Below are positions 15,689 through 25,333 of a stretch of DNA of 64,000 bases, in pieces. Made by a program: the position numbers and the translations under genes. The first letter of the stretch is position 1. Each line of letters begins with the position of its first letter. The notes beneath the pieces were generated by a model, which saw only the letters and a program-made list of their open reading frames with translations, did no database searches and had not been told where the DNA came from. The DNA lies in assembly GCF_019703835.1 (NCBI RefSeq), contig NZ_AP023055.1:1-64000 (forward strand), written 5' to 3'. The DNA comes from Thaumasiovibrio subtropicus (GTDB lineage Bacteria > Pseudomonadota > Gammaproteobacteria > Enterobacterales > Vibrionaceae).

Positions 15689-17848
15689 TTAGGAATGATA
15701 AATCGGTGAATCATCGCGAGTGAGGAGTTGACGCGTGAACTGATTAGCGGGGAGCGGCTTCGCATAGTAATAACCTTGGCCAAAGTCGCACTTCCAAGCC
15801 TTAAGGAGGGTAATTTGAGGTTTGCTTTCAATGCCTTCTGCAACAATTTTTAAGTCAAGATTTTTAGCCATTGCAACCATGGCTTGAACGAGATTTTGAT
15901 CTTTTTTGTCGTTTTCTAGATTCATAATGAAGCTGCGGTCAATCTTAAATCCACTAACCTGAAAACGGCGTAAGTAGCTGAGTGAGGAGTAACCCGTCCC
16001 AAAGTCATCCAGCCAGACCTGAACTCCTGCCTCATGAAAGGTCATCAGGGTTTTCTCTGCTTCGCCTTCGTCACGAAATAGCATACTTTCCGTGATCTCT
16101 AGGTGGACTAAGGCCGTTGGAATTTGGTAGTGCTCCAGCTCTGACAAAAAGTAATGTGACAGATTAGGGTGATAAAGCTGTTTGCAAGATAAGTTGAGCG
16201 CAACATGGAAGTCTCCCTCAATATAGGGCTGCCATTGCGCTAACTGTTGGCAGAGGTGCGTGATCAGCCACTCACCGATGGGAACGATCATGCCGGTATC
16301 TTCCGCCACATCGATAAAATCGATAGGTGGGATGAGTCCCATATCGGGATGACGCCAACGAACCAGCGCTTCTGCACCAATCATGTGTCCACTGCTTAAA
16401 TCGATGAGGGGCTGATACCAGAGTTCAAACTGTGTGGGGTCATTCAATGCTCGGCGTAACTCTTTTTCGATAAAAGCCCGTTTGACAACGGCTTCATTCA
16501 TCTCTTGAGTAAAGAATCGGAAGGTGTTCTTACCCGCCGCCTTGGCGCAGTACATCGCGATATCGGCGTTTTTAATCAGCTCATCAGCATTTTGGCCCGC
16601 ATCCGGTGCAATGGCGATACCGATACTTCCACCAATGATAAATTCGTCGTGTTTTATCTGAATGGGCTCTCGGATGACTTTAAAGAGATCTTCCGCTGCT
16701 TGCGTGATTGAGATCGCGCCTTCAGGAAGCGGAAGTAACATCAAAAACTCATCGCCACCAATTCTCGCTACCATTGCCTCTTCGGGCATGCCAGCGGCAT
16801 AGGTTTCGCAATAGTCGCTGAGGCGTCTTGCAACACGGCAGAGCAGACGATCACCAAGCTCATGACCATGATTGTCATTAACACGCTTAAACTCGTCGAG
16901 ATCGATGAAGAGTACCGCAAATGACGGCGGTGGATATTGCTGGCTAATTGCTTGTATATGTTCAGTAAACTTAATCCGATTTGGGAGCTCAGTTAGCGTA
17001 TCGTGGTAGGCCAAAAAACTGATTTCGTTGGTTCGGAGTTCAATTTTTTCTGCCATCGCGTTTAAGGCGGTGGCGAGTTCGCCTATTTCGTCTTGCCGTT
17101 TAACTTCAGCGAGTGTCTCGCTGGCTGTGTATCGACCGCTACCCAGTCTTTCGGCATGGCGGGCAAGGTTTTGCAATGGGCGAGTCAGTGACGTTGAAAT
17201 GCCGAAAGCCAGTAACGTCGCGATGGCAAATAAGGTAGAGGCGGCGATACAAACACTCCAAAATAGTGCCTGATTACTTTCGTCGTTTAACCGATTGACG
17301 ATGCTTCTTACTTCGGCAATTTCTGATTGCATCTTGTCGAGGGACAGTTCAAGGTGCAAGCCACCTAAAACACTGCGATAACTGACAATGGGGGTGGTGA
17401 TAATCAAATGGCTAGCGGTAAAGCGTTGCTCGGCCTCTAAGCTAGCTAGCACACGTTTCGCTAACGCTTGATCGGCGAATGGTTGACCGAACAGAGCAAG
17501 ATCATCGGTGCCATCATGGAAAATGTACCCTTCGGAGTCAAAAACGATCACGCTGTCGACTTCACCCAATGTGATGATAGGGGTGAGATGCGATTTCACT
17601 TCTTCGAGGTTCACGTGGTAAAGCGGGTCAAAGAGTGCGGTGCTTAAATAACTGGCTATCTGCTCGCCACGCTTTTTAATTTCTCGTTGAAAGGTGATCT
17701 GGTTTTGTTCTATCAAGCTCTGCTTGAGATCCATCGCCTGATGGTGAGAGAAGTACAAATAGGTGCTGGCACTCAAACCCGTCACTAATAAGATAAGGGT
17801 CAGCGTGACACTGAGGTATTGTGTTTTCAGGCGAAGGTTTAATCTCAT
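15689..17848 (-). CDS. Membrane GGDEF/EAL protein with periplasmic sensor and HAMP domain
   Basis: A 719-residue bifunctional cyclic-di-GMP protein. TM1 spans about 12-32 and TM2 about 195-215, enclosing a periplasmic sensor of about 160 residues. A HAMP domain follows (TSLTRPLQNLARHAERLG), then GGDEF (intact motif near 363-367, with DLDEFKRVNDNHGHELGD) and EAL (GAEALVRWRHP near 490, DDFGTGYSSLSYLRRF near 600). Both catalytic signatures are complete, so cyclase and phosphodiesterase activity are each possible. Its start lies only 3 bp past the stop of the PhnD-like binding protein gene, so the two are co-transcribed and the binding protein may present a ligand to this sensor. Confidence 0.92.
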   Translation of the reverse strand: MRLNLRLKTQYLSVTLTLILLVTGLSASTYLYFSHHQAMDLKQSLIEQNQITFQREIKKRGEQIASYLSTALFDPLYHVNLEEVKSHLTPIITLGEVDSVIVFDSEGYIFHDGTDDLALFGQPFADQALAKRVLASLEAEQRFTASHLIITTPIVSYRSVLGGLHLELSLDKMQSEIAEVRSIVNRLNDESNQALFWSVCIAASTLFAIATLLAFGISTSLTRPLQNLARHAERLGSGRYTASETLAEVKRQDEIGELATALNAMAEKIELRTNEISFLAYHDTLTELPNRIKFTEHIQAISQQYPPPSFAVLFIDLDEFKRVNDNHGHELGDRLLCRVARRLSDYCETYAAGMPEEAMVARIGGDEFLMLLPLPEGAISITQAAEDLFKVIREPIQIKHDEFIIGGSIGIAIAPDAGQNADELIKNADIAMYCAKAAGKNTFRFFTQEMNEAVVKRAFIEKELRRALNDPTQFELWYQPLIDLSSGHMIGAEALVRWRHPDMGLIPPIDFIDVAEDTGMIVPIGEWLITHLCQQLAQWQPYIEGDFHVALNLSCKQLYHPNLSHYFLSELEHYQIPTALVHLEITESMLFRDEGEAEKTLMTFHEAGVQVWLDDFGTGYSSLSYLRRFQVSGFKIDRSFIMNLENDKKDQNLVQAMVAMAKNLDLKIVAEGIESKPQITLLKAWKCDFGQGYYYAKPLPANQFTRQLLTRDDSPIYHS

Positions 17849-17851
17849 AGG

Positions 17852-18787
17852 CTACAAATGCTTTTTTACTAACAACAACAACTTATCGGCATAAGCCATG
17901 GCTTCTTGATTCTCCTCAGAAAAATTGTCAAATTTCTTTGTGTCTTGAAAGGCTTCAAGCGCTTTTTGTCCAGCTGTACTTAAGTGTGCATTGAGCAAAA
18001 GGCCGCGAATTTGGGTTTTAATGTTGTCTGGCATGTCTGCACGTATCAGTTGCACACTGCGTGGAAAAGCGGGCGATTCATAAAGAATGTGCATATGGTC
18101 TCGCATACTTTTCGGCATGTCGCTCGGGCTGTTCCAGTTACCATCGTTAAAAGCGGCCGCGTCGACTTTTTTGCGAAATACCCAGGCGGATAGACTGAGT
18201 TCGTCCGCTTCACTTAAGGTGTCTGCGGTAATGACGTAGCCAATATGCCCTTCTGGAACGGGAGTATGCGAACTCGCCAGCTTGGTAACAGCATAGCCGC
18301 GTTGTAGCAAGGTTGAGAGGGGGATGTAATAGCCAGAGGTAGAATCGACATCTTCTAATGCGAGGTGCTTGCCAACCAGATCGTCAAAGCTTGTGATACC
18401 AGAGTCTGCACGAGTAAAGAAGAGAGAGCGGTATTCTGCCACCCCTTTTTTCCAGCGACGCAAGATGATTTCCGCGTTGTGATTGTTGGCAAGATCAAGG
18501 CTGGTAAACAAGGTTTCAGACATTAAGTCGACCTCGCCTTGATCAAACCATTGGCTCAGTTGCTCAACGTTGCTACTCACTTTTATTTCCGCACGGGTGT
18601 AGCCAAATTCGCGCAGGTTGTCCGCAAGGTAATCACCTAAGGGTTGCGTAAAGCGAATATGCTTTTGCGGCTTAGTACTTAATACACCGATAGAAAGAAT
18701 CTTATCCTCGAGGCTGCTGGCCGCTTTGGCGGGAACAACGGCACACAACCCCAAAATAAACGCGAAGCATAGTCTCGTAATCATCAT
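17852..18787 (-). CDS. PhnD-like periplasmic substrate-binding protein
   Basis: The 311-residue product has a signal peptide (MMITRLCFAFILGLCAVVPAKA) and the fold signature of the PhnD/phosphonate-binding family (PF12974). Examples are ILSIGVLSTKPQKHIRFTQPL at the mature N-terminus, GEVDLMSETLFTSL and a hinge segment DSGITSFDDLVGKHLALED. No ABC permease or ATPase gene is nearby; instead the next gene is a membrane GGDEF/EAL protein starting 3 bp downstream. Similar orphan PhnD proteins partner with sensor kinases or cyclases. I infer a sensing role, not transport. Confidence 0.85.
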   Translation of the reverse strand: MMITRLCFAFILGLCAVVPAKAASSLEDKILSIGVLSTKPQKHIRFTQPLGDYLADNLREFGYTRAEIKVSSNVEQLSQWFDQGEVDLMSETLFTSLDLANNHNAEIILRRWKKGVAEYRSLFFTRADSGITSFDDLVGKHLALEDVDSTSGYYIPLSTLLQRGYAVTKLASSHTPVPEGHIGYVITADTLSEADELSLSAWVFRKKVDAAAFNDGNWNSPSDMPKSMRDHMHILYESPAFPRSVQLIRADMPDNIKTQIRGLLLNAHLSTAGQKALEAFQDTKKFDNFSEENQEAMAYADKLLLLVKKHL

Positions 18788-18989
18788 CTTAATTTTCAGA
18801 GCCTTAGTTTATATTACTACTTAAAATAGTTGCTCATTAAAGTATATCCAATACTTTATATTCTGTCTGAGTTCATGCGTAGACAGAATGGCAAAATTAT
18901 CAATACGTTAAGTTGATCGGTGAGTCAATTGTTTGACTTTTGTCGGCGGAAAAGTGACGGCAATGATGACCGTTATGCGATTGCTGAAG

Positions 18990-19727
18990 TCAATCAGACG
19001 CCACAAGTGTTATTACCCCATTGAATTTAAAAGTAAAATAAACGAATAAACACGTTTTATCTCGTAGTCTTTTTATCACAGCGTTGCCGAGTTGAAGCGT
19101 TAATCGTCCTTCTTCAAGGTGGACGATTTTGGCATCCTGAAACGATAAAACCTGTTGAACCTCACCAAAAATCGCTTTGTATACGCTCTCTTTGGCCGAA
19201 AAAGCGAGGGTTAATGCGTGTTCGAAGGGGATTGAGCTTGCTGTTAGGATGGCTTTTTCCTCTTCATCCACGATTTGAGAAGCAATGCTTGTGGCGGTTT
19301 TTTCGCAGAGTATCTCTTCGTAATCGATGCCGATAAAACGAAAACGCGCTTTAGCGGCCACAACCGCCAATGCAATGTTGTCACTGTGCGTAATGGCACC
19401 TAGCAGGTGTTGTGGCCAACGTGGCTCTCGATGTTGACCCGTGGTGATTTGGGGCATTTGGTGCATCTCGCAATGACTGCCGCTTGCCATTGCTTGTCGA
19501 GCGACGAGCCTTCCCGCGAGGTATTCACTATTCCGTTTTGCCACTGCCTGATTGAGGAAGTTGGGTGCCGTGATGCCATAGCGATCAAACAGACCGTGAT
19601 GGTAGTGACTAGCATCATAATGAATGCCGTAGATGTGTAGGTTCTCATCTGGCGTCACAACATGAAAGGATCGGGACACGAAAGGGGACATGTCGGGCAG
19701 CGGATAGGGCGCTAGTTTCCAATACAT
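18990..19727 (-). CDS. 4'-phosphopantetheinyl transferase (EntD/Sfp-like)
   Basis: The enzyme moves phosphopantetheine from CoA to a serine of carrier proteins. ATG 19727 gives 245 residues; the frame opens two codons earlier with TTG. Landmarks are NSEYLAGRLVARQAM (about 65-80), ITHSDNIALAVVA, the metal-binding GIDYEEI (Asp/Glu near 145) and FSAKESVYKAIFGE (near 185), the classic KESxxK helix. The EntD type usually serves siderophore or polyketide synthases, but none is encoded in this window. It is divergently placed from the DUF3857 gene. Confidence 0.9.
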   Translation of the reverse strand: MYWKLAPYPLPDMSPFVSRSFHVVTPDENLHIYGIHYDASHYHHGLFDRYGITAPNFLNQAVAKRNSEYLAGRLVARQAMASGSHCEMHQMPQITTGQHREPRWPQHLLGAITHSDNIALAVVAAKARFRFIGIDYEEILCEKTATSIASQIVDEEEKAILTASSIPFEHALTLAFSAKESVYKAIFGEVQQVLSFQDAKIVHLEEGRLTLQLGNAVIKRLRDKTCLFVYFTFKFNGVITLVASD

Positions 19728-19944
19728 AACCAAGACATCGTTAAAAGTGATGTCCCTATCATGCCTTTTTTTGACACTTTTGTGAGCTCTTTAGTATCAG
19801 AATGAGAAATGCTCTCAAAGTGTTTACCTAACGGGTTGCATTTCACTGTCTTATAACGCAAAACTAATGGATAACATTTTGATAACGCCTTGTGCGAGAA
19901 GCGCTTACCGTACTCGAGGCAACATATAATGGTGATTTCCAGTC

Positions 19945-21966
19945 ATGATGATGAGACGCATGAAACCTATCGCGCAGACACTAGCGCTACATATGGCCAT
20001 GTCAGGTGCAGTATTGGCAGCCGATGTTATTCCTCAAGCACAGGTACCCAATTGGGTATCGCAGCAAGCAATTCCCACTGATTTTACCCGTAAAGACCGC
20101 GCGGATGGTGTGGTATACCTTCTTGTCGATGAGCAAGAGAACTTGCGTAACGATCAAGAGGCGAGCTATTACCGCTATGCGAAAAAGGCGGTAAGTCCAG
20201 CGGGCGTTGAGCGTATTTCGCAGATTACCATCGATTTTGATCCGCACTATCAGTCCGTTGCTTTGCATGAGTTGTATGTTTTGCGAGGCGGTGAGCGCAT
20301 TGACCTTATGCCAACCATGGAGGTCAAGCGTTTGCAGCGGGAGGAGGATCTTGAACGCCTTCTTTACAGTGGAGAAGAGAGTTTCCACATCATCGCCAAT
20401 GATGTGCAAGTGGATGATATTGTCATTTATAGCTTCACTGTCGCAGGCCGAAACCCGGTGTTTGGTGAGGAAGTTGATAGCTATCTTTCGGTGGGATGGG
20501 GAGTGCCCGTCATTTCAACGCATGCCCGAGTACTGTTTGACAATGATGACGCGCTAGTGGTGAAGCGCCTCGGAGACAATGCACATGGGGAGTTAACCCA
20601 CCATAGTCATGAAACACATCAAGAGTATGTGTTTAAAGATGATCGACGTCGATATCGTTATTATGAGGAAGATCAGCCGAGTTGGTATGACCCTTACCCT
20701 TACATCTACGCGTCCTCTTATCATAACTGGGGCGATGTTGTGCAGTGGGCTTTGCCTTACTACCAGCCATCGCAGAAAGGGACGCGCTATAAAACCAAGC
20801 TGGCAGAACTCAAAGCGGTTAGGGGGAAAACGACCCAAATCGCGCAGGCGATCAATTTTGTCCAAGATGAGATTCGTTACTTTGGGATGGAAAATGGCAT
20901 CGGCTCGCATGCGCCAAGACAGCCTGAGCAGATACTGAGGCAAGGTTATGGCGATTGCAAAGATAAAACATTGCTTTTGGTTTCGTTGTTACAAGGCTTG
21001 GGTATTGAGGCTTACCCCGCGTTGGTTAGCACTACGTTCAGTGACAAAATGGATGAACAAGAGCCTGGGCACGCCATTTTTAATCACGTAATCGCCTATT
21101 TTGAGTACGAAGGAAAACCCTATTGGGTCGACCCGACTAACTACTTACAGTCAACGGATATTGATACGCTGTTTCAGGCCAACTATGGATTTGGTTTGAT
21201 TATTCGTGATGATGAGCAATCGCTAACTGCGATGGACTCGACCCGACGTAATGCCATCAATGTGAACACAGATTTGGTTGTACAAGCGGAGGACGGTGGA
21301 CAGATGACGGTGACGACCGTCTATGAAGGGCGCAGCGCAGAACGTTTACGTCGACGATTTGCAAACAATGGTATAGAGCAAATTTCTGAAGACTACGAGG
21401 AGTACTATCAAGAGTACTACGAAGAGCTCTATGCCCGTGATGAGCTGGAGTTTGAGGATGATCGCGCGGCGAATGTCGTGACAGTTGTTGAGCGGTATCA
21501 AATCGATGAGATTTGGGAGCCGGGTGATGAAGAGCTTGTGCTCTCTGTTTATGGTGAGCTGATTGATGGCTATTTGGTTGCCCCTAAACGCGTAAAACGT
21601 GACTCTCCTTATTGGGTGGGCGGCCCAGTTGAGCTCAATCAGGCGATCAATCTGACCATGCCGATGCCATGGCCGTACAATAAAGAGCAGGTCGAAATCA
21701 CGAATAACCAAATGGATTATCGATTCCAAATTAGTCCCGTAGAGCCAACGTTACTTGAAAAAGTGCGTAAAGAGTACAACGCTTTTGAGCTTATGTATCA
21801 TCTAACGCTCAAAGAGAGGTCGGTCTCCGTCAGTGATTTTCCGACTTATCACCAGAGTGTTGAAGAGGCGAATGAAAATTGGTCTTACGTCTTTAGCTAT
21901 GCTGGCAGCATTGAAGAGATGGAAGATGAAATGCGTTCAGTAGAAAACAAGAAGACAAGTAAGTAG
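19945..21966 (+). CDS. DUF3857 / transglutaminase-like domain protein, exported
   Basis: The 673-residue protein starts with a signal peptide (MMMRRMKPIAQTLALHMAMS...VLA). A DUF3857 domain fills about 50-220 and a transglutaminase-like cysteine protease fold about 280-390. The catalytic triad is visible: Cys in GYGDCKDKTLLL, His in FNHVIAYFEYEGKP and Asp in WVDPTN. The C-terminal third is beta-rich with an acidic run of Glu and Tyr (about 475-500). Such proteins are periplasmic or surface exposed and their substrates are unknown. Alternative ATGs one and two codons in are possible. The gene is followed by about 380 bp without a clear feature. Confidence 0.87.
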   Translation: MMMRRMKPIAQTLALHMAMSGAVLAADVIPQAQVPNWVSQQAIPTDFTRKDRADGVVYLLVDEQENLRNDQEASYYRYAKKAVSPAGVERISQITIDFDPHYQSVALHELYVLRGGERIDLMPTMEVKRLQREEDLERLLYSGEESFHIIANDVQVDDIVIYSFTVAGRNPVFGEEVDSYLSVGWGVPVISTHARVLFDNDDALVVKRLGDNAHGELTHHSHETHQEYVFKDDRRRYRYYEEDQPSWYDPYPYIYASSYHNWGDVVQWALPYYQPSQKGTRYKTKLAELKAVRGKTTQIAQAINFVQDEIRYFGMENGIGSHAPRQPEQILRQGYGDCKDKTLLLVSLLQGLGIEAYPALVSTTFSDKMDEQEPGHAIFNHVIAYFEYEGKPYWVDPTNYLQSTDIDTLFQANYGFGLIIRDDEQSLTAMDSTRRNAINVNTDLVVQAEDGGQMTVTTVYEGRSAERLRRRFANNGIEQISEDYEEYYQEYYEELYARDELEFEDDRAANVVTVVERYQIDEIWEPGDEELVLSVYGELIDGYLVAPKRVKRDSPYWVGGPVELNQAINLTMPMPWPYNKEQVEITNNQMDYRFQISPVEPTLLEKVRKEYNAFELMYHLTLKERSVSVSDFPTYHQSVEEANENWSYVFSYAGSIEEMEDEMRSVENKKTSK

Positions 21967-22344
21967 CGCTAACAATGTGGTGCTTAAGCGGTGAACATGT
22001 CTATCGCTTGAGCACCATGCCCTGCATCATGAGGTTATCTGAATATAGCGTGTTGAAACGTCTTCCTTTCGTAAACATCATCCGTAATTTCTGACTATTT
22101 CTATACTGCATATCCCTTCCAACCTAACGTTTATCATGACTACCCTGCAATACGAAACTGACTAATTCGTGAGTCAAAGCGGGTTTTAACTATTTCATTT
22201 CCTTAATTTTATAGGCTTGAGAGGTATCTCAAAGACGGAAACTCATACTTTTTTCAAACTTAAGCCATGTCTCATGTTTGAGTCACTTTTCTTCTCGCGG
22301 CTGTCAGCGGCAGAGTGACGCAACAACGTTATGGAGTGCCGTGT
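21967..22344. other. Intergenic region, no feature recognised
   Basis: About 378 bp. It begins with an imperfect hairpin around 21975-22018 (GGTGCTTAAGCG and CGCTTGAGCACC) that may end the DUF3857 transcript. It is otherwise AT-rich with no reading frame that I support. Confidence 0.5.
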
Positions 22345-23013
22345 ATGGGTTCAGTGTGTTGTGATGACCTATTGGCAAAGATAGAGTGCCATTTTGGGAC
22401 AACTGAGTGGATTAGCAGTGGTGGGTACATCTTACCCGACGGGCGCTTACTCGACCTCAAGCGTTCAAAAGCAGAACAGAAGCAATTTCATCGAGCGATC
22501 GCTGAATTATTGCCAGAGGCGATGCTGAGTGTCGCGGATGAGGTGTCCATTATTCATGTGATGGCGGCCACGGGCATTATCCGCTACGAAGCAAAAGGGC
22601 GGTTGCATTTGGTCAAAATGCCTACACCAGCGCAACGGCAACGTATCTTTAGCATCATGAAATACAGTGTGAATCCTTTTCAGGTGATGATTTCTCATCC
22701 TTGTGGTGTGTCGCTGGCGCAGGAAACATTTCATTCGCCGTCAGCACATGAGTTGCTCAGCTTCTATGAGGCTGCGCTGGATGAGTATCGAGCGGATCTC
22801 TGGTTAGATGAGTTTGGGATCCGAGAAACAGACACACATTGGCAGTTTGTTTTTCGCCCGACATGTCAGGTGGTGGGCCAGTACCATAAAATCTCGACAC
22901 ACTACTATTTGGATGCGAACTATCTCGCGTTCACTGCAACTTTTGATGAACTGTTAGTTCAAAATTTGGCGCAATATCCCATTTTTTCTTCTGGAAGTTT
23001 CATCGATTCGTAA
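22345..23013 (+). CDS. Hypothetical protein
   Basis: I do not recognise a family. The frame opens with GTG at 22315, but ATG 22345 has GGAG eight bases upstream and is preferred, giving 222 residues. No signal peptide or membrane segment is seen. The segment GGYILPDGRLLDLK near the start and the mixed alpha/beta composition suggest a small soluble protein. The C-terminal part is rich in aromatic residues (HWQFVFRP, YHKISTHYYLDANY). No operon partner is evident; the next gene is a tiny lysine-rich protein with its own upstream palindrome. Confidence 0.6.
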   Translation: MGSVCCDDLLAKIECHFGTTEWISSGGYILPDGRLLDLKRSKAEQKQFHRAIAELLPEAMLSVADEVSIIHVMAATGIIRYEAKGRLHLVKMPTPAQRQRIFSIMKYSVNPFQVMISHPCGVSLAQETFHSPSAHELLSFYEAALDEYRADLWLDEFGIRETDTHWQFVFRPTCQVVGQYHKISTHYYLDANYLAFTATFDELLVQNLAQYPIFSSGSFIDS

Positions 23014-23057
23014 CAGTTCACAGATTTAAGCCTTTTCTCTATTCATGGTCAGTAAGT

Positions 23058-23076
23058 GCATATACTTTGTATATGC
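23058..23076. promoter_or_regulatory. Perfect palindrome upstream of a small basic gene
   Basis: GCATATAC and GTATATGC are perfect 8-base inverted repeats with a TTT spacer, about 37 bp before the start codon at 23113. It could be an operator or the terminator stem of the preceding gene; there is no T run beyond GTTTT. Confidence 0.5.
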
Positions 23077-23112
23077 GTTTTATAAGCGCATCCATTACAA
23101 TTTAAGGAGTTA

Positions 23113-23232
23113 ATGATGGCTAAGAAAGCAAAAGAACTGAAGAAAGAGATCAAAGCGCGTAAGGCTAAAATCAGTAAACAAGAAGCGAAAGTGAAAAAGC
23201 TGAAGAAAGCGCTAAAGAAGGCCGCTAAGTAA
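23113..23232 (+). CDS. Small lysine-rich protein
   Basis: A 39-codon frame with AAGGAG at the right distance from ATG 23113 (a second ATG follows immediately). The product is about half lysine, alanine and glutamate, with repeated KKLKKALKK-type blocks, and should form one amphipathic basic helix or coiled coil that binds nucleic acid or ribosomes. Similar tiny lysine/alanine-rich proteins occur in other Vibrionaceae as far as I recall. Its own terminator follows 80 bp downstream, which supports a real transcription unit. Confidence 0.78.
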   Translation: MMAKKAKELKKEIKARKAKISKQEAKVKKLKKALKKAAK

Positions 23233-23312
23233 GCACCTTTCTTCCTTTAGCGTTAAACCGATATGCTTTGACACCTGTCGGAAGCATCCATTCAGTTTAG
23301 CGCTGGCGAAAA

Positions 23313-23337
23313 TGCTGCCATAGGGCAGCGTTTTTGT
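23313..23337 (+). terminator. Terminator of the small lysine-rich gene
   Basis: GCTGCC and GGCAGC form a tight stem with a four-base loop followed by GTTTTTG. Confidence 0.82.
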
Positions 23338-23756
23338 TTGTAAATATTGAGCCAGCACGCTGTTGCCGTCTTAATGACGTTTTTTAACCACTCTCACGCA
23401 CCTAATTCTAGGTCAGCGCCATCCATGTCTGTGTTGCTCTCTTTTGTAACAATCGCACATTGTGTTGGTATTTTTGAATTATATGGTTTCATTGTCTGGT
23501 TTTTTTTGTTTTTTAGGTGCGTCGGATAGAGCCTGAAAATATAGTCATATTCGTAAAACCTTACTTTCAGTAACGGCTTAAGCTAACAATTGTTAAAAAT
23601 CCTCTGCTTGCCGAACCAAATCTTCTCCTGTTTATTGATCATTGTTAATTTCTATTGGTTGTGTTCGAAACATAATTTTGCTGAAGCCCAGTGAATCCGT
23701 GCATGCAATGTGACATGGATTGTCATTGAGCCATGTCACTGATTAAGGAGTTCAGC
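23338..23756. other. Leader region of the DASS transporter gene
   Basis: About 420 bp, AT-rich, without a supported gene. It probably holds the transporter promoter. The last 60 bp contain a near-palindrome, CATGTGACATGGATTGTCA-like, around 23706-23725 that could be a regulator site; I could not match it to a known operator. Confidence 0.4.
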
Positions 23757-25226
23757 ATGAGTGAGAGTGTTTCCCCTCGCGCAACCTTGACGGCAAAGGA
23801 GCCGTTGATTGCCGCCAAAGTTATCCCACTGTCCATTATTTTAGTAATCGCGACGATATGTTGGCATCTCACTCCCCCTGAAGGGCTAGAGATCACCGCG
23901 TATCATACTGCGATCGTGTTTATTGCCACGATTGCTGGCATTGTAGCGAATGTGTTGCCTACGGGCGCCGTTGCCGTCATGGGTGTTGCAGCATATGCCG
24001 TATTAAAAGCAGGAGGTGAGACAAGTGGTAAACAAGCGATAGTGACAGCACTAAGTGATTTCGATAATGCATTAATTTGGCTTATCGTCATTGCCTTTAT
24101 GATTGCACGGGCCTTTACCAAAACAGGATTAGGTCGACGAATTGCATTGCTACTGCTAAGCCGTTTTGGTCAATCTTCGCTGCGGATTGCCTATTGCTTA
24201 GGGGTTGCAGACTTTTTGATTGCGCCAGCGACACCAAGTAATACCGCGCGCTCTGCGATCGTATCCCCCATTGCTGACTCGCTAGCGAAAGTGACGAATG
24301 AGAAAGATAAAAAACTGGGGCAGTATTTTATCTCCAGTGCGAGCGCGATGAATGATGCCTCTGCAATTGGCTTTCAAACAGGCTTTGCAGGTAACTTGGC
24401 GTTGGTGGGTATTGCGACGACAGTCACTGGGATTACGTTGAGCTTTACGGATTGGCTGACGTATTTACTACTTCCTGCGCTTGTCTTGCTGATGGTGATG
24501 CCGTTTGTACTATACAAAGTCATTCGTCCAGAGACACAAAAAACACCAGAAGCGCCTCAATTTGCGCGCCAAGAGTTAAACAAAATGGGGAGTGTAGCGT
24601 CGAGTGAGTGGAAACTGATAGGTGTGTTTGTCGGTTTGATCGTGCTCTGGGTCGGAGGTAGAACGTTCGGCATACACTCAGCAACCGCCGCCTTTGTCGG
24701 TTTATCTGCATTACTGCTGATGGGTGTGTTGACGTGGGAAGATATAAAGTCGGAGAAAGGGGCTTGGGATACGTTAGTGTGGTTCTCTGCACTCATGGGT
24801 TTAGCCAACCAAATGAAAAAGCAGGGCTTTACTGAGTGGGTAGGGACCAACGTTTCTGACTTGCTCCTGGTTAGCTTAGATGGCGCCAGTGCGATGGTCT
24901 TTTTGCTATTTATGATGACGTTTTATCTCTTTACCGCGTACTTCTTTGCCTCAGGGACCGCAAAAGTGGTTGCGTTAGGGCCAGTCATTATTGGCGCTTT
25001 GATGACGCTAGGTGTCTCGCCTTTAATTGCAGTACTGGCGGTGGCGGGTATTACAAACTTGGGTTGTAACTTAAGTACCTACAGCCACGCTCGAAATCCA
25101 CTGCTGTTGGGTTACGGATATCATACTGATGGCGAGTGGATGCGCATTGGCTTAGTCATTTCAGTCGTTGGCGCCATCCTCTTTATGACCGTCGGATTGA
25201 CGTGGTGGGGTATTCTGGGTTTGTAA
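23757..25226 (+). CDS. DASS-family anion permease (CitT/TtdT type dicarboxylate transporter)
   Basis: A 489-residue inner-membrane carrier of the divalent anion:sodium symporter family, expected to move C4 or tricarboxylates such as 2-oxoglutarate, malate, tartrate or citrate. ATG 23757 has AAGGAG eight bases upstream; the frame opens eight codons earlier. About 12 hydrophobic segments are visible. The family's two substrate-hairpin motifs appear as APATPSNTARSAIV (about 155-170) and ASAMNDASAIGFQTG (about 195-215), with GITNLGCNLSTYSHARNP in the second half. It is closest to the E. coli CitT/TtdT/YbhI branch. It is monocistronic with its own terminator; the substrate cannot be read from sequence. 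Confidence 0.9.
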   Translation: MSESVSPRATLTAKEPLIAAKVIPLSIILVIATICWHLTPPEGLEITAYHTAIVFIATIAGIVANVLPTGAVAVMGVAAYAVLKAGGETSGKQAIVTALSDFDNALIWLIVIAFMIARAFTKTGLGRRIALLLLSRFGQSSLRIAYCLGVADFLIAPATPSNTARSAIVSPIADSLAKVTNEKDKKLGQYFISSASAMNDASAIGFQTGFAGNLALVGIATTVTGITLSFTDWLTYLLLPALVLLMVMPFVLYKVIRPETQKTPEAPQFARQELNKMGSVASSEWKLIGVFVGLIVLWVGGRTFGIHSATAAFVGLSALLLMGVLTWEDIKSEKGAWDTLVWFSALMGLANQMKKQGFTEWVGTNVSDLLLVSLDGASAMVFLLFMMTFYLFTAYFFASGTAKVVALGPVIIGALMTLGVSPLIAVLAVAGITNLGCNLSTYSHARNPLLLGYGYHTDGEWMRIGLVISVVGAILFMTVGLTWWGILGL

Positions 25227-25248
25227 GTTGTATTGGAACTGTTTTTTA

Positions 25249-25281
25249 TCAGCGCCAGCCTTTGTTGCTGGCGCTGATTTT
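25249..25281 (+). terminator. Terminator of the DASS gene
   Basis: TCAGCGCCAGC and GCTGGCGCTGA form a perfect 11-bp stem with a 7-base loop followed by TTTT. Confidence 0.92.
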
Positions 25282-25333
25282 AAACGGTTTGAGTATAAGT
25301 GCCGGAGTAGGTTGAAAGAAAACGGCGCTTTAC

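Noticed and set aside
18990-19727. Part of a siderophore or polyketide gene cluster
   Set aside because: Only the phosphopantetheinyl transferase is present; no synthetase, carrier protein or uptake gene lies within the window.
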